Shown piece after piece: positions 50,446 through 58,611 of a stretch of 64,000 bases of DNA; position 1 is the stretch's first letter; every line of letters starts with the position of its first letter. Position numbers and translations under genes: made by a program. The notes below the pieces were generated by a model. That model was given only the letters and a program-made list of their open reading frames with translations. It was not told the DNA's origin and made no database searches. Origin of the DNA: Parvularcula mediterranea (GTDB taxonomy: Bacteria > Pseudomonadota > Alphaproteobacteria > Caulobacterales > Parvularculaceae); contig NZ_JABFCX010000002.1 of NCBI RefSeq assembly GCF_013085255.1, forward strand, positions 186,001-250,000, read 5' to 3'.

Positions 50446-50987
50446 TGACGCTGGCCAACAGGCTGACCCTGCTTCGCGCAGGTCTGATTATCCCTTATGC
50501 GGCGCTCGCTCTTTCAGGGCAGCGCCTGCTGGCCGGGATCCTGTTCGCCATCGCAGCGGGTACGGATCTTCTCGACGGCTATGTCGCAAGACGCCGCAAT
50601 GAGGAAACCGCGCTCGGCAAGGTCCTCGACCCGATCGCGGACAAAATGCTGACGATCACAGCGCTGATCGTCCTTGTCGCCATGGGCACGCTCTCGGGCT
50701 GGCTGATGGCGGCGGTCATCATCATCGCGATGCGCGAGCTTTGGGTCGCTGGCCTGCGTGAGGGACTGATCGCGGGCGGCGGCGAGCTGCCAGTTTCCGC
50801 CCTCGCCAAAGCGAAGACGGCGGTGCAGCTGCTTGCGCTTTTCATCCTCACCCTGGGTGATGTTTGGTTCGGCTATGGCCTCTTTTGGGCCGCTGCGGCG
50901 CTGACCCTGATCACAGGCTATCAGTACACGGTGGTGACGTTCCGCGTCCTCAACCTTGGCTCGGAGGAGACGACCAGCGCTCGGTAA
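50445..50987 (+). CDS. pgsA: CDP-diacylglycerol-glycerol-3-phosphate 3-phosphatidyltransferase
   Basis: 180 residues from ATG 50445, overlapping the accC stop by one base. Four to six membrane helices and the CDP-alcohol phosphatidyltransferase motif D-x2-DG-x2-AR-x8-G-x3-D-x3-D, seen in DLLDGYVARRRNEETALGKVLDPIADK-like order at about residues 43-68. It makes phosphatidylglycerol phosphate. In many genomes this place holds aat; pgsA here ties phospholipid headgroup synthesis to acetyl-CoA carboxylase. The 3' end overlaps the convergent nitroreductase gene by 38 bases. Confidence 0.93.
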   Translation: MTLANRLTLLRAGLIIPYAALALSGQRLLAGILFAIAAGTDLLDGYVARRRNEETALGKVLDPIADKMLTITALIVLVAMGTLSGWLMAAVIIIAMRELWVAGLREGLIAGGGELPVSALAKAKTAVQLLALFILTLGDVWFGYGLFWAAAALTLITGYQYTVVTFRVLNLGSEETTSAR

Positions 50988-51600
50988 GCGCGCTGGCGTC
51001 CATTCTCGCCCGCTCCTTCGGCGCATCGGCCGGGGTCCCGAGATAAACCCAACCTGCGAGCCGCTCGTCTCCTTTGAGGCCAGCGGCTTCCAGCACACCT
51101 TCGTCGTAGGCGTACCATTCGGTCAGCCATTGCGCAGCGAAGCCTGCTGCACCTGCAGCGATGACGAGGTTTTGGGCGACAGCGCCTGCGGTCAGGATCT
51201 GCTCCCACTCAGGCGTCTTATGCTCCTTGTTCACGGCACTGACGACCGCGACGACGACCGGCGCCCGCTCGAAGCGCTCACGCTCGATCTTGAGGCACGC
51301 GGGATCCTCCGTGCCCTCTTTCTTGGCGTAGGCGCTCTCAAGGATATCGCCGAAGCGGCTTCGCGCTTCGCCTTCGAAGACGATGAAGCGGAAGGGGTGG
51401 ACCCGGCGGTGATCCGGCACCCGTGCAGCGATCCTCAGAAGAGCGTCCACCTCTTCGGAAGTCGGTCCCGGCCCCTGCATCTGGGCAGCGGTGAGCGAAC
51501 GCCGATGGGCGAGATAGTGGAGCGTCTCTTCGCGCAGGCGCGGCGCCTCCATTGGGTCGCCAAGCTGGGGCGCGGCGGGCAGATCTTCGAGCCATGTCAT
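50950..51600 (-). CDS. Nitroreductase-family oxidoreductase
   Basis: 216 residues. ETLHYLAHRRSLTAAQM holds the flavin-binding arginine region; IAARVPDHRRVHPFRFIVFEG and QNLVIAAGAAGFAAQWLTEWYAYD are nitroreductase signatures, ending in GWVYLGTPADAPKERAR. It probably binds FMN and reduces quinone- or nitro-type compounds. It comes 31 bases after the ftsA-like gene on the same strand, in the place where ftsZ would be expected. Confidence 0.9.
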   Translation of the reverse strand: MTWLEDLPAAPQLGDPMEAPRLREETLHYLAHRRSLTAAQMQGPGPTSEEVDALLRIAARVPDHRRVHPFRFIVFEGEARSRFGDILESAYAKKEGTEDPACLKIERERFERAPVVVAVVSAVNKEHKTPEWEQILTAGAVAQNLVIAAGAAGFAAQWLTEWYAYDEGVLEAAGLKGDERLAGWVYLGTPADAPKERARMDASALTERWSSPPSQG

Positions 51601-51631
51601 GGGCTCTAGTTAAGAGCCATTCGCAAGAAGT

Positions 51632-52681
51632 CTAGAAGTTTTCGCGCAGCCAGTTGATTACCCCGCCCTTGGACTTGGGCGCGGAAAGCTGGAGTGCCGT
51701 TGCCGCGGTGCGGGTCACTGTGCCTGCAGAGAGGAGCGCTGCACCCTTGGAGAGCGCCATGATCGCCGGATCAGTACGGTCGAGCGCAAGACCGGGTGTA
51801 CGGACGATGGTGCCGGTCTTCTTGAACGCTGTCTCCACCGGGGGCGCGACGGGAAGGCCGAGGAGGCTGACTTCGTCCAAAGCAATGCCTGCGCGTTTGC
51901 CCGCTTCGGTGGCGAAGCTTGCAATCTCCTCGAGGCGCGCGAGGGCGACTTCGGAGGTTTTCTCTTCACCCGGAGGAACCCGGCCGAGCACCATCTGCAG
52001 CCCCTGCTCCTCCGCCTTGGCTTCATCGAGGCCGAAGGTCACAGCAAGGTCGCCTGCGATGTGACCATAGCCCACAGGGACGACCGCAGAAGCGGAGACG
52101 TGCTCCCCGGAAAATCCAATCAGTTTGGTGTGCCAACGGTCCACGACGATCAGTGTGCGGCCATCCTGCACCTGATGGTTGAGGCTCGCGGCTGCGGCTT
52201 CTTCCATGGCCATGACGCCGGTGAGCTTCAGTGAGGCTTCGGCGGCGGCGCGCTCGAGATCAGCCAGGAAAGCCAGTGGGCTGAGGAACGAGGTGACATC
52301 CGCTTCGAAGCGGCCAGCAGCCTGCCCGATGGGGCTCTCGGCCATGGGTTCGCCGTCGATTTCGGTGCGGGAAAGCTCTGCCGAGACGACGGCTGTCGAC
52401 TCCCTACCCGCCTTGGCGAGGGCCGCTTCGAGGGCTGCGGAGAGGTCGTTCTGGGTGAGCTGGCGCCCGATCGAGGCCCCGACGCGCAAGGTCTGGCAGG
52501 TCGTACCGCACGCCGGAAGGCAGGCAACGACATCGCCGGGCTCGCTGATCAGGCCGAGGATTTCCCCTGCCGCTGGCTTGAGCTTGCCCTTGCGCCCGAA
52601 GATTGAACCGCCGCGATTCCATGAACCGTCAGCGGTCTGATAGGCCGTGAGCTGATCGGTCAGGAAAAGGATCGCGGTCAC
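51632..52681 (-). CDS. Degenerate FtsA-like protein in the ftsA position
   Basis: 349 residues from GTG 52681, overlapping the ftsQ stop (GTGA). Position, and segments such as SLKLTGVMAMEEAAAASLNHQ, VVPVGYGHIAGDLAVTFGLDEAKAEEQGLQMVLG and ALDEVSLLGLPV, align with FtsA. The phosphate-1 motif (usually GLDIGTSK) is absent; the N-terminus reads MTAILFLTDQLTAY. The phosphate-2 motif (IDMGGGTT) is replaced by VVDRWHTK (179-186). The last ten residues, GVINWLRENF, match the amphipathic membrane-targeting helix of FtsA. Shorter than FtsA (about 420). ATP binding is unlikely; tethering may persist. Homology is inferred from position and pattern. Confidence 0.7.
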   Translation of the reverse strand: MTAILFLTDQLTAYQTADGSWNRGGSIFGRKGKLKPAAGEILGLISEPGDVVACLPACGTTCQTLRVGASIGRQLTQNDLSAALEAALAKAGRESTAVVSAELSRTEIDGEPMAESPIGQAAGRFEADVTSFLSPLAFLADLERAAAEASLKLTGVMAMEEAAAASLNHQVQDGRTLIVVDRWHTKLIGFSGEHVSASAVVPVGYGHIAGDLAVTFGLDEAKAEEQGLQMVLGRVPPGEEKTSEVALARLEEIASFATEAGKRAGIALDEVSLLGLPVAPPVETAFKKTGTIVRTPGLALDRTDPAIMALSKGAALLSAGTVTRTAATALQLSAPKSKGGVINWLRENF

Positions 52682-53610
52682 GGCTTCTTCTCAGCGCCCC
52701 CCTTGAGCTTGTAATAAGCATAGTCGGGGTTTCGGAGATCGAAATAGTCGAGGGTCTCGGCCAGCGTACCCGTGCCAGCTTCTAGGGAATGGAGACGGCG
52801 GAGCGCCTGGTCCACATCCTTCTCGGGAAGCTTGGCGAGGAAGCCGTTGCGGAAGCGAATGTCGAACCTCCGCCCGCCGACCACTTCGATGCCTGCGGTG
52901 CGGGCGTAGAGGACCGGGTGCTTCCTGAGCTCCGCCAAGAAGCCCATCGCTTCGGACGGGTCTTCGGTGCCGGAGATGGTGAGAAGTTCGGTATACTGCA
53001 CAGGCTCAGCGGCGCGGATCAGCACTCCGTCGGCATCGACAACGAAGAACTCGCCTGCGCCGTTCTCGTAAAGCGCGCGAGGGGTGCGCTCGATGACCGA
53101 GATATGGATGGTGTCCGGCAAGAGCTTGGTGACGCTGGCGTGCTTGACCGGGCCAAGCGCCTCGACTGCCTCGCGGAGTTCGTGCGGATCGAGTGTGACG
53201 AGCGAGCGGCCGATGATCGAGCCCAGCTCGTCGTCGCGCAGGGCCGCCATCACTTCACGGGTCGAAAGGCTGTCCCCGCCCTTGATGGTCACGCGCATCA
53301 CGTTGAGGCCGAGGTGCTTCGCCGTCTCACCAGGGAGCGCCGCAAGGCGGCCCGGCATGGTCTGAAGCTGGCCTGAGAAAACGGTGTAGAGGAAGGCGAG
53401 GAGCGCGGCGGCGATAATCCCGAGGAACGCGGCTTGAATGGCGCCCGTCGCCATCAGCGCGCCGCCCTCGTCCAGCCTTGCTCCGAGAGCTTCGAGCGCA
53501 CCGACCTGACGGCGGGAGACCCTGCGCCGGGGCGCGGGTTTCTTGGCTGCTGGGCGCTTGCGCGTCTGTTTCTTCGCTACCTTCGGCACGAGGCGTCTTC
53601 GACCATCCAC
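52678..53610 (-). CDS. ftsQ: Cell division protein FtsQ
   Basis: 310 residues from GTG 53610; GTG 53589 is an alternative that would cut the overlap with ddl from 34 to 13 bases. A very basic cytosolic tail (KKQTRKRPAAKKPAPRRRVSRR) precedes one membrane helix at about 57-78 (IQAAFLGIIAAALLAFLYTVF). The POTRA domain (VMRVTIKGGDSLSTREVMAAL) and beta domain (IERTPRALYENGAGEFFVVDADGVLI) follow. It bridges FtsK with the FtsB-FtsL part of the divisome. Standard position after ddl. Confidence 0.92.
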   Translation of the reverse strand: MDGRRRLVPKVAKKQTRKRPAAKKPAPRRRVSRRQVGALEALGARLDEGGALMATGAIQAAFLGIIAAALLAFLYTVFSGQLQTMPGRLAALPGETAKHLGLNVMRVTIKGGDSLSTREVMAALRDDELGSIIGRSLVTLDPHELREAVEALGPVKHASVTKLLPDTIHISVIERTPRALYENGAGEFFVVDADGVLIRAAEPVQYTELLTISGTEDPSEAMGFLAELRKHPVLYARTAGIEVVGGRRFDIRFRNGFLAKLPEKDVDQALRRLHSLEAGTGTLAETLDYFDLRNPDYAYYKLKGGAEKKP

Positions 53611-54509
53611 TGGACGAGCTCGTCGAACGAGATGCCGCGATAGGCGGCCTGCTCGGCGGCGAGCGACGTCGGCGTCATACCCGGTTGGGTATTCACCTCC
53701 AGGATAAACAGGCCGTTAACCCCAAGTTCCGGGTTCCAGCGAAAATCGACCCGGCTGAGCCCCCTGCACCCAAGGACAGCGCCCGCTTTGGCCGCCATCG
53801 CAAGGGCTTCGGCGGTTACCTCTTCAGGCAGCTCGGCCGGAATGACGTGGGGCGCGGCCTTGTCGGAATACTTGGCGTCGTAGTCGTAGAAGTCGGCCTT
53901 GATCTCGGTCACCGCAAGGGGCTCATCACCCTTCAGCGCGACGGTGAGCTCGTGGCCGGGGATGTAGGTTTCGACGATAGCGCGGCCGCCATAGACCTCG
54001 TCATGGAGGATCTCTGACCGGGGCGCGGGATCGCTCTCCTCACGGATGATCACCACGCCGAAGGTCGAGCCGTCTGCAATGGGTTTAAGGACGTAAGGCG
54101 TCGGCATCGGGTGGACGCCGGAGAGGTTGTCCGTCTCGACGATGTGCCCGCCCGGAACGCGCAGGCCAGCAGCGGCCATGACGTCCTTGGAGAGCGCCTT
54201 GTCCATGCAGAGGGCCGAGGAGAGGACGCCGGAATGGGTGTAAGGGATGCCCATCATCTCGAGGAGGCCCTGAACCGTGCCGTCCTCGCCGAAGGGGCCG
54301 TGGAGCGCGTTGAAGACGACGTCCGGCCCCTGCCCGCCGAAGCTGTCCCTGATCTGACGGTCGACCTCACGGGTGACGTCGATAGCTTCGACGTCGAAGC
54401 TGCCGTTCGCTTCGAGGGTCTTCCGAGCGGTTTCACCGGAGACGAGGCTGACGCCTTTCTCCGCGGAGAGGCCGCCCATCAGGACGAGGACTTTCTTCAT
54501 GTCAGCCAT
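53577..54509 (-). CDS. ddl: D-alanine-D-alanine ligase
   Basis: 310 residues. VLVLMGGLSAEKGVSLVSGETA is the Ddl N-terminus (usual GGxSxERexSLxSG, here EKG), VVFNALHGPFGEDGTVQGLLEMMGIPYTHSGVLSSALCMDK follows, then the ATP-grasp parts VLKPIADGSTFGVVI and SRVDFRWNPELGVNGLFILEVNTQPGMTPTSL. It makes the D-Ala-D-Ala dipeptide used by MurF. It lies 3 bases after the 54513 membrane-protein gene. Confidence 0.96.
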   Translation of the reverse strand: MADMKKVLVLMGGLSAEKGVSLVSGETARKTLEANGSFDVEAIDVTREVDRQIRDSFGGQGPDVVFNALHGPFGEDGTVQGLLEMMGIPYTHSGVLSSALCMDKALSKDVMAAAGLRVPGGHIVETDNLSGVHPMPTPYVLKPIADGSTFGVVIIREESDPAPRSEILHDEVYGGRAIVETYIPGHELTVALKGDEPLAVTEIKADFYDYDAKYSDKAAPHVIPAELPEEVTAEALAMAAKAGAVLGCRGLSRVDFRWNPELGVNGLFILEVNTQPGMTPTSLAAEQAAYRGISFDELVQWMVEDASCRR

Positions 54510-54512
54510 CGG

Positions 54513-54962
54513 TCAGTGTCCCTCTTCTCTCTCGTCCTTTATGCCCTGCGCGAAGCGCATGAACGCTTCGATCCGGTCAGGGCCACCGCCTGTGAAGCGC
54601 CCGTCGAGGAAAACCTTATCGATGGTCTCACCGTCTTCGGTCCTCACCGGCGGATCGATCAGCAACCAGGGCCGATCATAGGTCAGGGTCTCTCCCGAAA
54701 GAGTAAAGCGCCGGGGACGCCTGCGGCCTGCGATATGCGCGAGGCTGGGCGCTGTACCCTGACCGTCTGCACCCAAACGGATCATGTAGCCCTTGCGGAG
54801 TGAATGAATGAGGCCAACGAGGCTCGCCAGAAGTGCTGCAAGGACGAGCGGCAGGAAAAGCGCCCACTCCATCACAGACCCTCGGGAGAAAACGAACAGG
54901 CTCAGGAGGGACGTCGCGCCGAAAGCTGCGCCGAGGAGCGGCCAGCGGAAGCCGAGCGTCAC
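54513..54962 (-). CDS. Unknown two-helix membrane protein inside the dcw cluster
   Basis: 149 residues from GTG 54962, with GGGAGG 6 bases upstream and a GTGA overlap with murB. Two hydrophobic helices occupy the first 60 residues (WPLLGAAFGATSLLSLFVFS and WALFLPLVLAALLASLVGLIHSL). A C-terminal domain of about 85 residues (RLGADGQGTAPSLAHIAGRRRPRRFTLSGETLTYDRPWLL) is strand-rich and may be a small cytosolic beta domain of the PH-like type. Not a standard dcw gene and I recognise no family. Very tight coupling to murB and ddl suggests a cell-wall role. Confidence 0.75.
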   Translation of the reverse strand: MTLGFRWPLLGAAFGATSLLSLFVFSRGSVMEWALFLPLVLAALLASLVGLIHSLRKGYMIRLGADGQGTAPSLAHIAGRRRPRRFTLSGETLTYDRPWLLIDPPVRTEDGETIDKVFLDGRFTGGGPDRIEAFMRFAQGIKDEREEGH

Positions 54963-55843
54963 GCGAGCCTCCCGATGCGCTTGATCTCCCATTCGAGCTC
55001 GTAGCCGAGCTCTTTCTGCACGTCCGTGCGGATCGATTCGCCGAGGGTCTCGAGATCGGCGGCGGTGGCATTGCCCTTGTTGATCATGAAGTTGGCGTGG
55101 AGCTCCGACATCTGAGCATCGCCAACGCTGCGGCCCCTACCGCCAACGGCGTCGACGGACTGCCATGCGGAGCGGCCTCCTGAAAGGTCAGGGTCGGGGT
55201 TCTTGAAGGTGGAGCCGCCGGTTTTCTCGCGGATGGGCTGGGTCGCCTCGCGCTTCTCCATGATCTCCTTGATCTTGGCTTGCTCTTCCTCCGCATCGCC
55301 CTTGGGCACCTCAAAGGTGGCTTCGATCAGGACGAGGTCAGCCGGGACGTCGGCCCAGCGGTAGCGGAAGCCGAAATCGTCCGCTGACAGAGTGACGATC
55401 TCGCCCTTGCGGTTGATGGCGCGGCCGGAGACGAAGTGGTCCCTGGTCTCACCGCCATAAGCGCCAGCGTTCATGCGCATTGCGCCGCCGATCGTGCCCG
55501 GGATGCCTGCGTAGAAGCTGAGGCCGGAGAGGCCTGCTTTCGCAGCTTCCTTGGCAACCTTGGCATCGAGAGCAGCGGCGCCAGCGCTGACCTTTGCGCC
55601 GTCTACGGAGATCTTGCCGAAGCCGGGGCCAAGACGGATGACTGTGCCTTCGATGCCGTCGTCACGGATGATGACGTTGGAGCCGACGCCGAGAACCGTG
55701 AGCTTCTCGACCGGCGAAAGCTCACGCAGGATCTCGCTCAGCTCTTCCTCCGTGTTCGGAAGGTAGAGCCTATCGGCTGGACCACCAACGCGCAGCCATG
55801 TGTAGGGCGCAAGCTCTGCGTTCTCCATCAGGCGGGCGTTCAT
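54959..55843 (-). CDS. murB: UDP-N-acetylenolpyruvoylglucosamine reductase
   Basis: 294 residues from ATG 55843, with CGGAGG upstream (ATG 55861 rejected). FAD-binding signature YTWLRVGGPADRLYLPN, VLGVGSNVIIRDDGIEGTVIRLG, FYAGIPGTIGGAMRMNAGAYGGET, and the catalytic serine region TGGSTFKNP. It reduces enolpyruvyl-UDP-GlcNAc to UDP-MurNAc. It overlaps the small membrane gene upstream (ATGA) and the next gene downstream (GTGA). Confidence 0.96.
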   Translation of the reverse strand: MNARLMENAELAPYTWLRVGGPADRLYLPNTEEELSEILRELSPVEKLTVLGVGSNVIIRDDGIEGTVIRLGPGFGKISVDGAKVSAGAAALDAKVAKEAAKAGLSGLSFYAGIPGTIGGAMRMNAGAYGGETRDHFVSGRAINRKGEIVTLSADDFGFRYRWADVPADLVLIEATFEVPKGDAEEEQAKIKEIMEKREATQPIREKTGGSTFKNPDPDLSGGRSAWQSVDAVGGRGRSVGDAQMSELHANFMINKGNATAADLETLGESIRTDVQKELGYELEWEIKRIGRLA

Positions 55844-56052
55844 CGCTTGCCTCCGATCCATTCGCGGACCTGGTCTAGCTGTTTGTCGGTCAGCGCGGCG
55901 GCTGCAATCATGGTCATCAGCGCGGCAAATCCGAAGGGTGCGCCGATGTAGAACGGTACGTCACGGGCGACTTCCAGCGCGAAGAAACCCATGACTAGGC
56001 CCAAGAGGCCGATCAGGAGGCGCGTCTTCTGGTGGCGGTTTTCGTCCTTCAC
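55840..56052 (-). CDS. Small two-helix membrane protein between murC and murB
   Basis: 70 residues from GTG 56052; GAGGG lies 8 bases upstream and murC ends 5 bases before. A basic start (VKDENRHQKTR) is followed by two helices (LLIGLLGLVMGFFALEVA, FYIGAPFGFAALMTMIAAAAL) and a charged tail (TDKQLDQVREWIGGKR). No family recognised. Embedded in the dcw operon with 4-base overlap to murB, so it must be co-expressed with wall synthesis. Confidence 0.72.
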   Translation of the reverse strand: MKDENRHQKTRLLIGLLGLVMGFFALEVARDVPFYIGAPFGFAALMTMIAAAALTDKQLDQVREWIGGKR

Positions 56053-56056
56053 GCGA

Positions 56057-57484
56057 CTAGCCCTCAAAGCTCGCAAGGCATTCTGGCAGCGCGTGGGCGT
56101 GCTTGGTGATGTCCCCTGCGCCAAGGCACAGAACGAGGTCGCCATCCTTGGCTTCGGACGCAATGCTGCCCGGCAGCTCGTCGATAGTGCTCAGTGCAAA
56201 GACATTGCGGTGGCCGTTACGGCGCATTCCTGCAGCGAGGCCTTCGGCGTCCTTGCCCTCGATCGGGTCCTCGCCAGCGGCATAGACAGGAGCAATGAAC
56301 ACCGTGTCCGCCTCGTTGGCGCAGGAGCAGAAGGCGTCGAAGAGGTTGTCGAGGCGGGTATAGCGGTGGGGCTGGATGACCGCGATCACCCTGCCCTCGG
56401 TCACGCCGCGCGCCGCTTTCAGGGTCGCGGCGATCTCGACCGGATGGTGGCCGTAATCGTCGATGATCCGCACACCCCTCCAGTCGCCAGTATGGGTGAA
56501 GCGGCGCTTGACGCCTTTGAACTTCGCAAAGCCGTCGACGATCTTCTCGTCCGAACAGCCAAGCTCCCGCGCGATGATCGCCGCGGCGACGGCGTTCTGG
56601 ATGTTGTGCTCGCCTGGCATCGGCAGGCGGCAGCCTTCGAGGCGGTGAAGGGTCTGGGCCCCTTCGCGGAAGTGAATGTCGAAGACCTGAATACCGTTCT
56701 CGACACGGATGTTCTCGGCACGGACATCGGCTTGCGGGTTCAGGCCATAGGTGACGATGCGGCGGTCTGTGATGCGTCCGACCAGCGCCTGCACTTCAGG
56801 ATGATCGAGGCAAACGACACCGAAGCCGTAGAAAGGCGTGTTCTCGATGAACTGGTCGAAGCCCTTCCTCAGGGCGTCGAAGTCGCCCCAATGGTCGAGG
56901 TGCTCAGGGTCAATATTGGTGATGACCGAGACGGTCGTCGGCAGGCGGACGAAGGTGCCGTCGCTCTCGTCAGCCTCGACGACCATCCAGTCGCCGTCGC
57001 CTGAGCGGGAGTTGGCGCCGTAGGCATTGATGACGCCGCCATTGATGACAGTCGGGTCCTTGCCGCCTGCATCCATCAGCGCCGCGATCATCGACGTTGT
57101 CGTCGTTTTGCCGTGGGTGCCCGCGACGCAGACGTTCCATTTGAGGCGCATCAGCTCGGCCAGCATGTCGGCCCTGCGGACAACGGGGATATGCTGCGCG
57201 CGCGCCTCGGCGACCTCGGGGTTTGAGTTCCGGATAGCTGTAGAAGTGACGACAGCTGCGGCGCCGGTAACGTGGGCCTTGTCGTGGCCGATATGAACAG
57301 CGATCCCCTTCTCCCGCAGCCGGTCGAGGATGTCGCTTTCCTGAATGTCCGAGCCTGATACCTCGTAGCCGAGGTTCGACATGATCCGGGCGATGCCGGA
57401 CATGCCGATGCCGCCAATACCGACAAAGTGGATGCGGCCGACGGGAAACGGCAGGCGGATGGAGATGTCGCGTTCTTCGGTCAA
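56057..57484 (-). CDS. murC: UDP-N-acetylmuramate-L-alanine ligase
   Basis: 475 residues; the likely start is TTG 57484, as no ATG or GTG precedes the conserved RIHFVGIGGIGMSGIARIM. The ATP loop is intact: CVAGTHGKTTTTSMIAAL; EADESDGTFVRLPTTVSVITNIDPEHLDHWG gives the magnesium and catalytic residues, and PGEHNIQNAVAAAII and YGHHPVEIAATL complete the Mur ligase pattern. It adds L-alanine to UDP-MurNAc. A canonical contrast to the MurD-like protein nearby. Confidence 0.97.
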   Translation of the reverse strand: MTEERDISIRLPFPVGRIHFVGIGGIGMSGIARIMSNLGYEVSGSDIQESDILDRLREKGIAVHIGHDKAHVTGAAAVVTSTAIRNSNPEVAEARAQHIPVVRRADMLAELMRLKWNVCVAGTHGKTTTTSMIAALMDAGGKDPTVINGGVINAYGANSRSGDGDWMVVEADESDGTFVRLPTTVSVITNIDPEHLDHWGDFDALRKGFDQFIENTPFYGFGVVCLDHPEVQALVGRITDRRIVTYGLNPQADVRAENIRVENGIQVFDIHFREGAQTLHRLEGCRLPMPGEHNIQNAVAAAIIARELGCSDEKIVDGFAKFKGVKRRFTHTGDWRGVRIIDDYGHHPVEIAATLKAARGVTEGRVIAVIQPHRYTRLDNLFDAFCSCANEADTVFIAPVYAAGEDPIEGKDAEGLAAGMRRNGHRNVFALSTIDELPGSIASEAKDGDLVLCLGAGDITKHAHALPECLASFEG

Positions 57485-57507
57485 GGCGGCGTCTTTCTTG
57501 TCTTCGG

Positions 57508-58611
57508 TCAGCCGAGTTTTCCGGCTGTGAGGTCTTGGGTCAGGTCAGCGAGCGCAGCGGCTGCGCCCTCGGCCATCCGGCCCTTTGCCGCATCGGCCAT
57601 GCTGGTCAAACGGGTGGTGTCGGAGAGCACCGCTTCGAGGGTCTTAGCGGCATTGTCGACGCTGAGATCGTCTTCGAGGATCAGCTCAGCCGCGCCCACG
57701 TCGGTGAGGACGGTGGCGTTCATGCGCTGGTGGTCATCCATGGCGATCTTGAGGGGCACCAGCAGCGAAGGCCTGCCGATGACCGAAAGTTCCGCAACGG
57801 AGGATGCGCCGGACCGCGCGACGATCAGGTGGCTGCTTGCGATCCTCTCGGGAAGGTCGGTGAAGAACGGCGCAAGCTCGACCGAGCGGGGGTCGATGCC
57901 TGCCGCTTCATAGGTCTGGCGCGCGGCGTCGATGCCGTCTTCGGCCACCTGATGGGTGATGCGGAGGCGGTCCTTGAGCGCTGATGGGAGCTTGCCGATC
58001 GCCTCGGGGAAGATGCGGGCGAAGAGCGATGCGCCCTGGCTGCCGCCGAAGATGAGGAGATGGAGCGGGCCGCCTGCCATCGGCTTGTCGAACGGCTCGG
58101 AGGCCGCCTCGATCACGGCGCGGCGGACAGGGTTGCCGGTTTCGCGCAGGCGCATGGCGCCCTTGGGTGCGCGGTCGAGCTTGGGGAAGCCGTGGGCGAT
58201 GAAGCCTGCCTTGCCCGCTGCCAGACGGTTGGCGCGGCCAAGGACGGCGTTCTGCTCATGGATGCCGGTGGCAATGCCTGACTGCTGGGCTGCAAGCATG
58301 GAGGGCGCGGAAGGGTAGCCGCCGAAACCGATGACCGCGTCTGCGCCGAAGCGCTTCAGCGCCTTCTTCGCCGTGCCGATGCCGCCGAGGAGGGTCATCG
58401 CGGCGGAGATCTTGGCGAGGATGCCGCTGGCCGAGGGGCTGGCTGCCTTGAGGAGCACCTTCTCGTCGTGGGGGAAGTCCTTGGTGTAGCGGTCGCCCCG
58501 CGCATCGGTGAGCAGCATGACCTGCCAGCCGCGCGAGCGGGCTTCTTCGGCCAGAGCCTGTGCGGGGAACATGTGGCCGCCGGTACCGCCGGCTGCGAGG
58601 GCAATCTTCAT
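57508..58611 (-). CDS. murG: UDP-GlcNAc:lipid I N-acetylglucosaminyltransferase
   Basis: 367 residues of the GT-B fold. The N-terminal LAAGGTGGHMFPAQALAEEARSRGW is the MurG glycine loop; VIGFGGYPSAPSMLAAQQSGIATGIHEQNAVLGRANRLAAG is the acceptor region; LIFGGSQGASLF and SHLIVARSGASSVAELSVIGRPSLLVPL bind UDP-GlcNAc. It converts lipid I to lipid II on the inner face of the membrane. It overlaps the ftsW stop by 4 bases. Confidence 0.97.
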   Translation of the reverse strand: MKIALAAGGTGGHMFPAQALAEEARSRGWQVMLLTDARGDRYTKDFPHDEKVLLKAASPSASGILAKISAAMTLLGGIGTAKKALKRFGADAVIGFGGYPSAPSMLAAQQSGIATGIHEQNAVLGRANRLAAGKAGFIAHGFPKLDRAPKGAMRLRETGNPVRRAVIEAASEPFDKPMAGGPLHLLIFGGSQGASLFARIFPEAIGKLPSALKDRLRITHQVAEDGIDAARQTYEAAGIDPRSVELAPFFTDLPERIASSHLIVARSGASSVAELSVIGRPSLLVPLKIAMDDHQRMNATVLTDVGAAELILEDDLSVDNAAKTLEAVLSDTTRLTSMADAAKGRMAEGAAAALADLTQDLTAGKLG

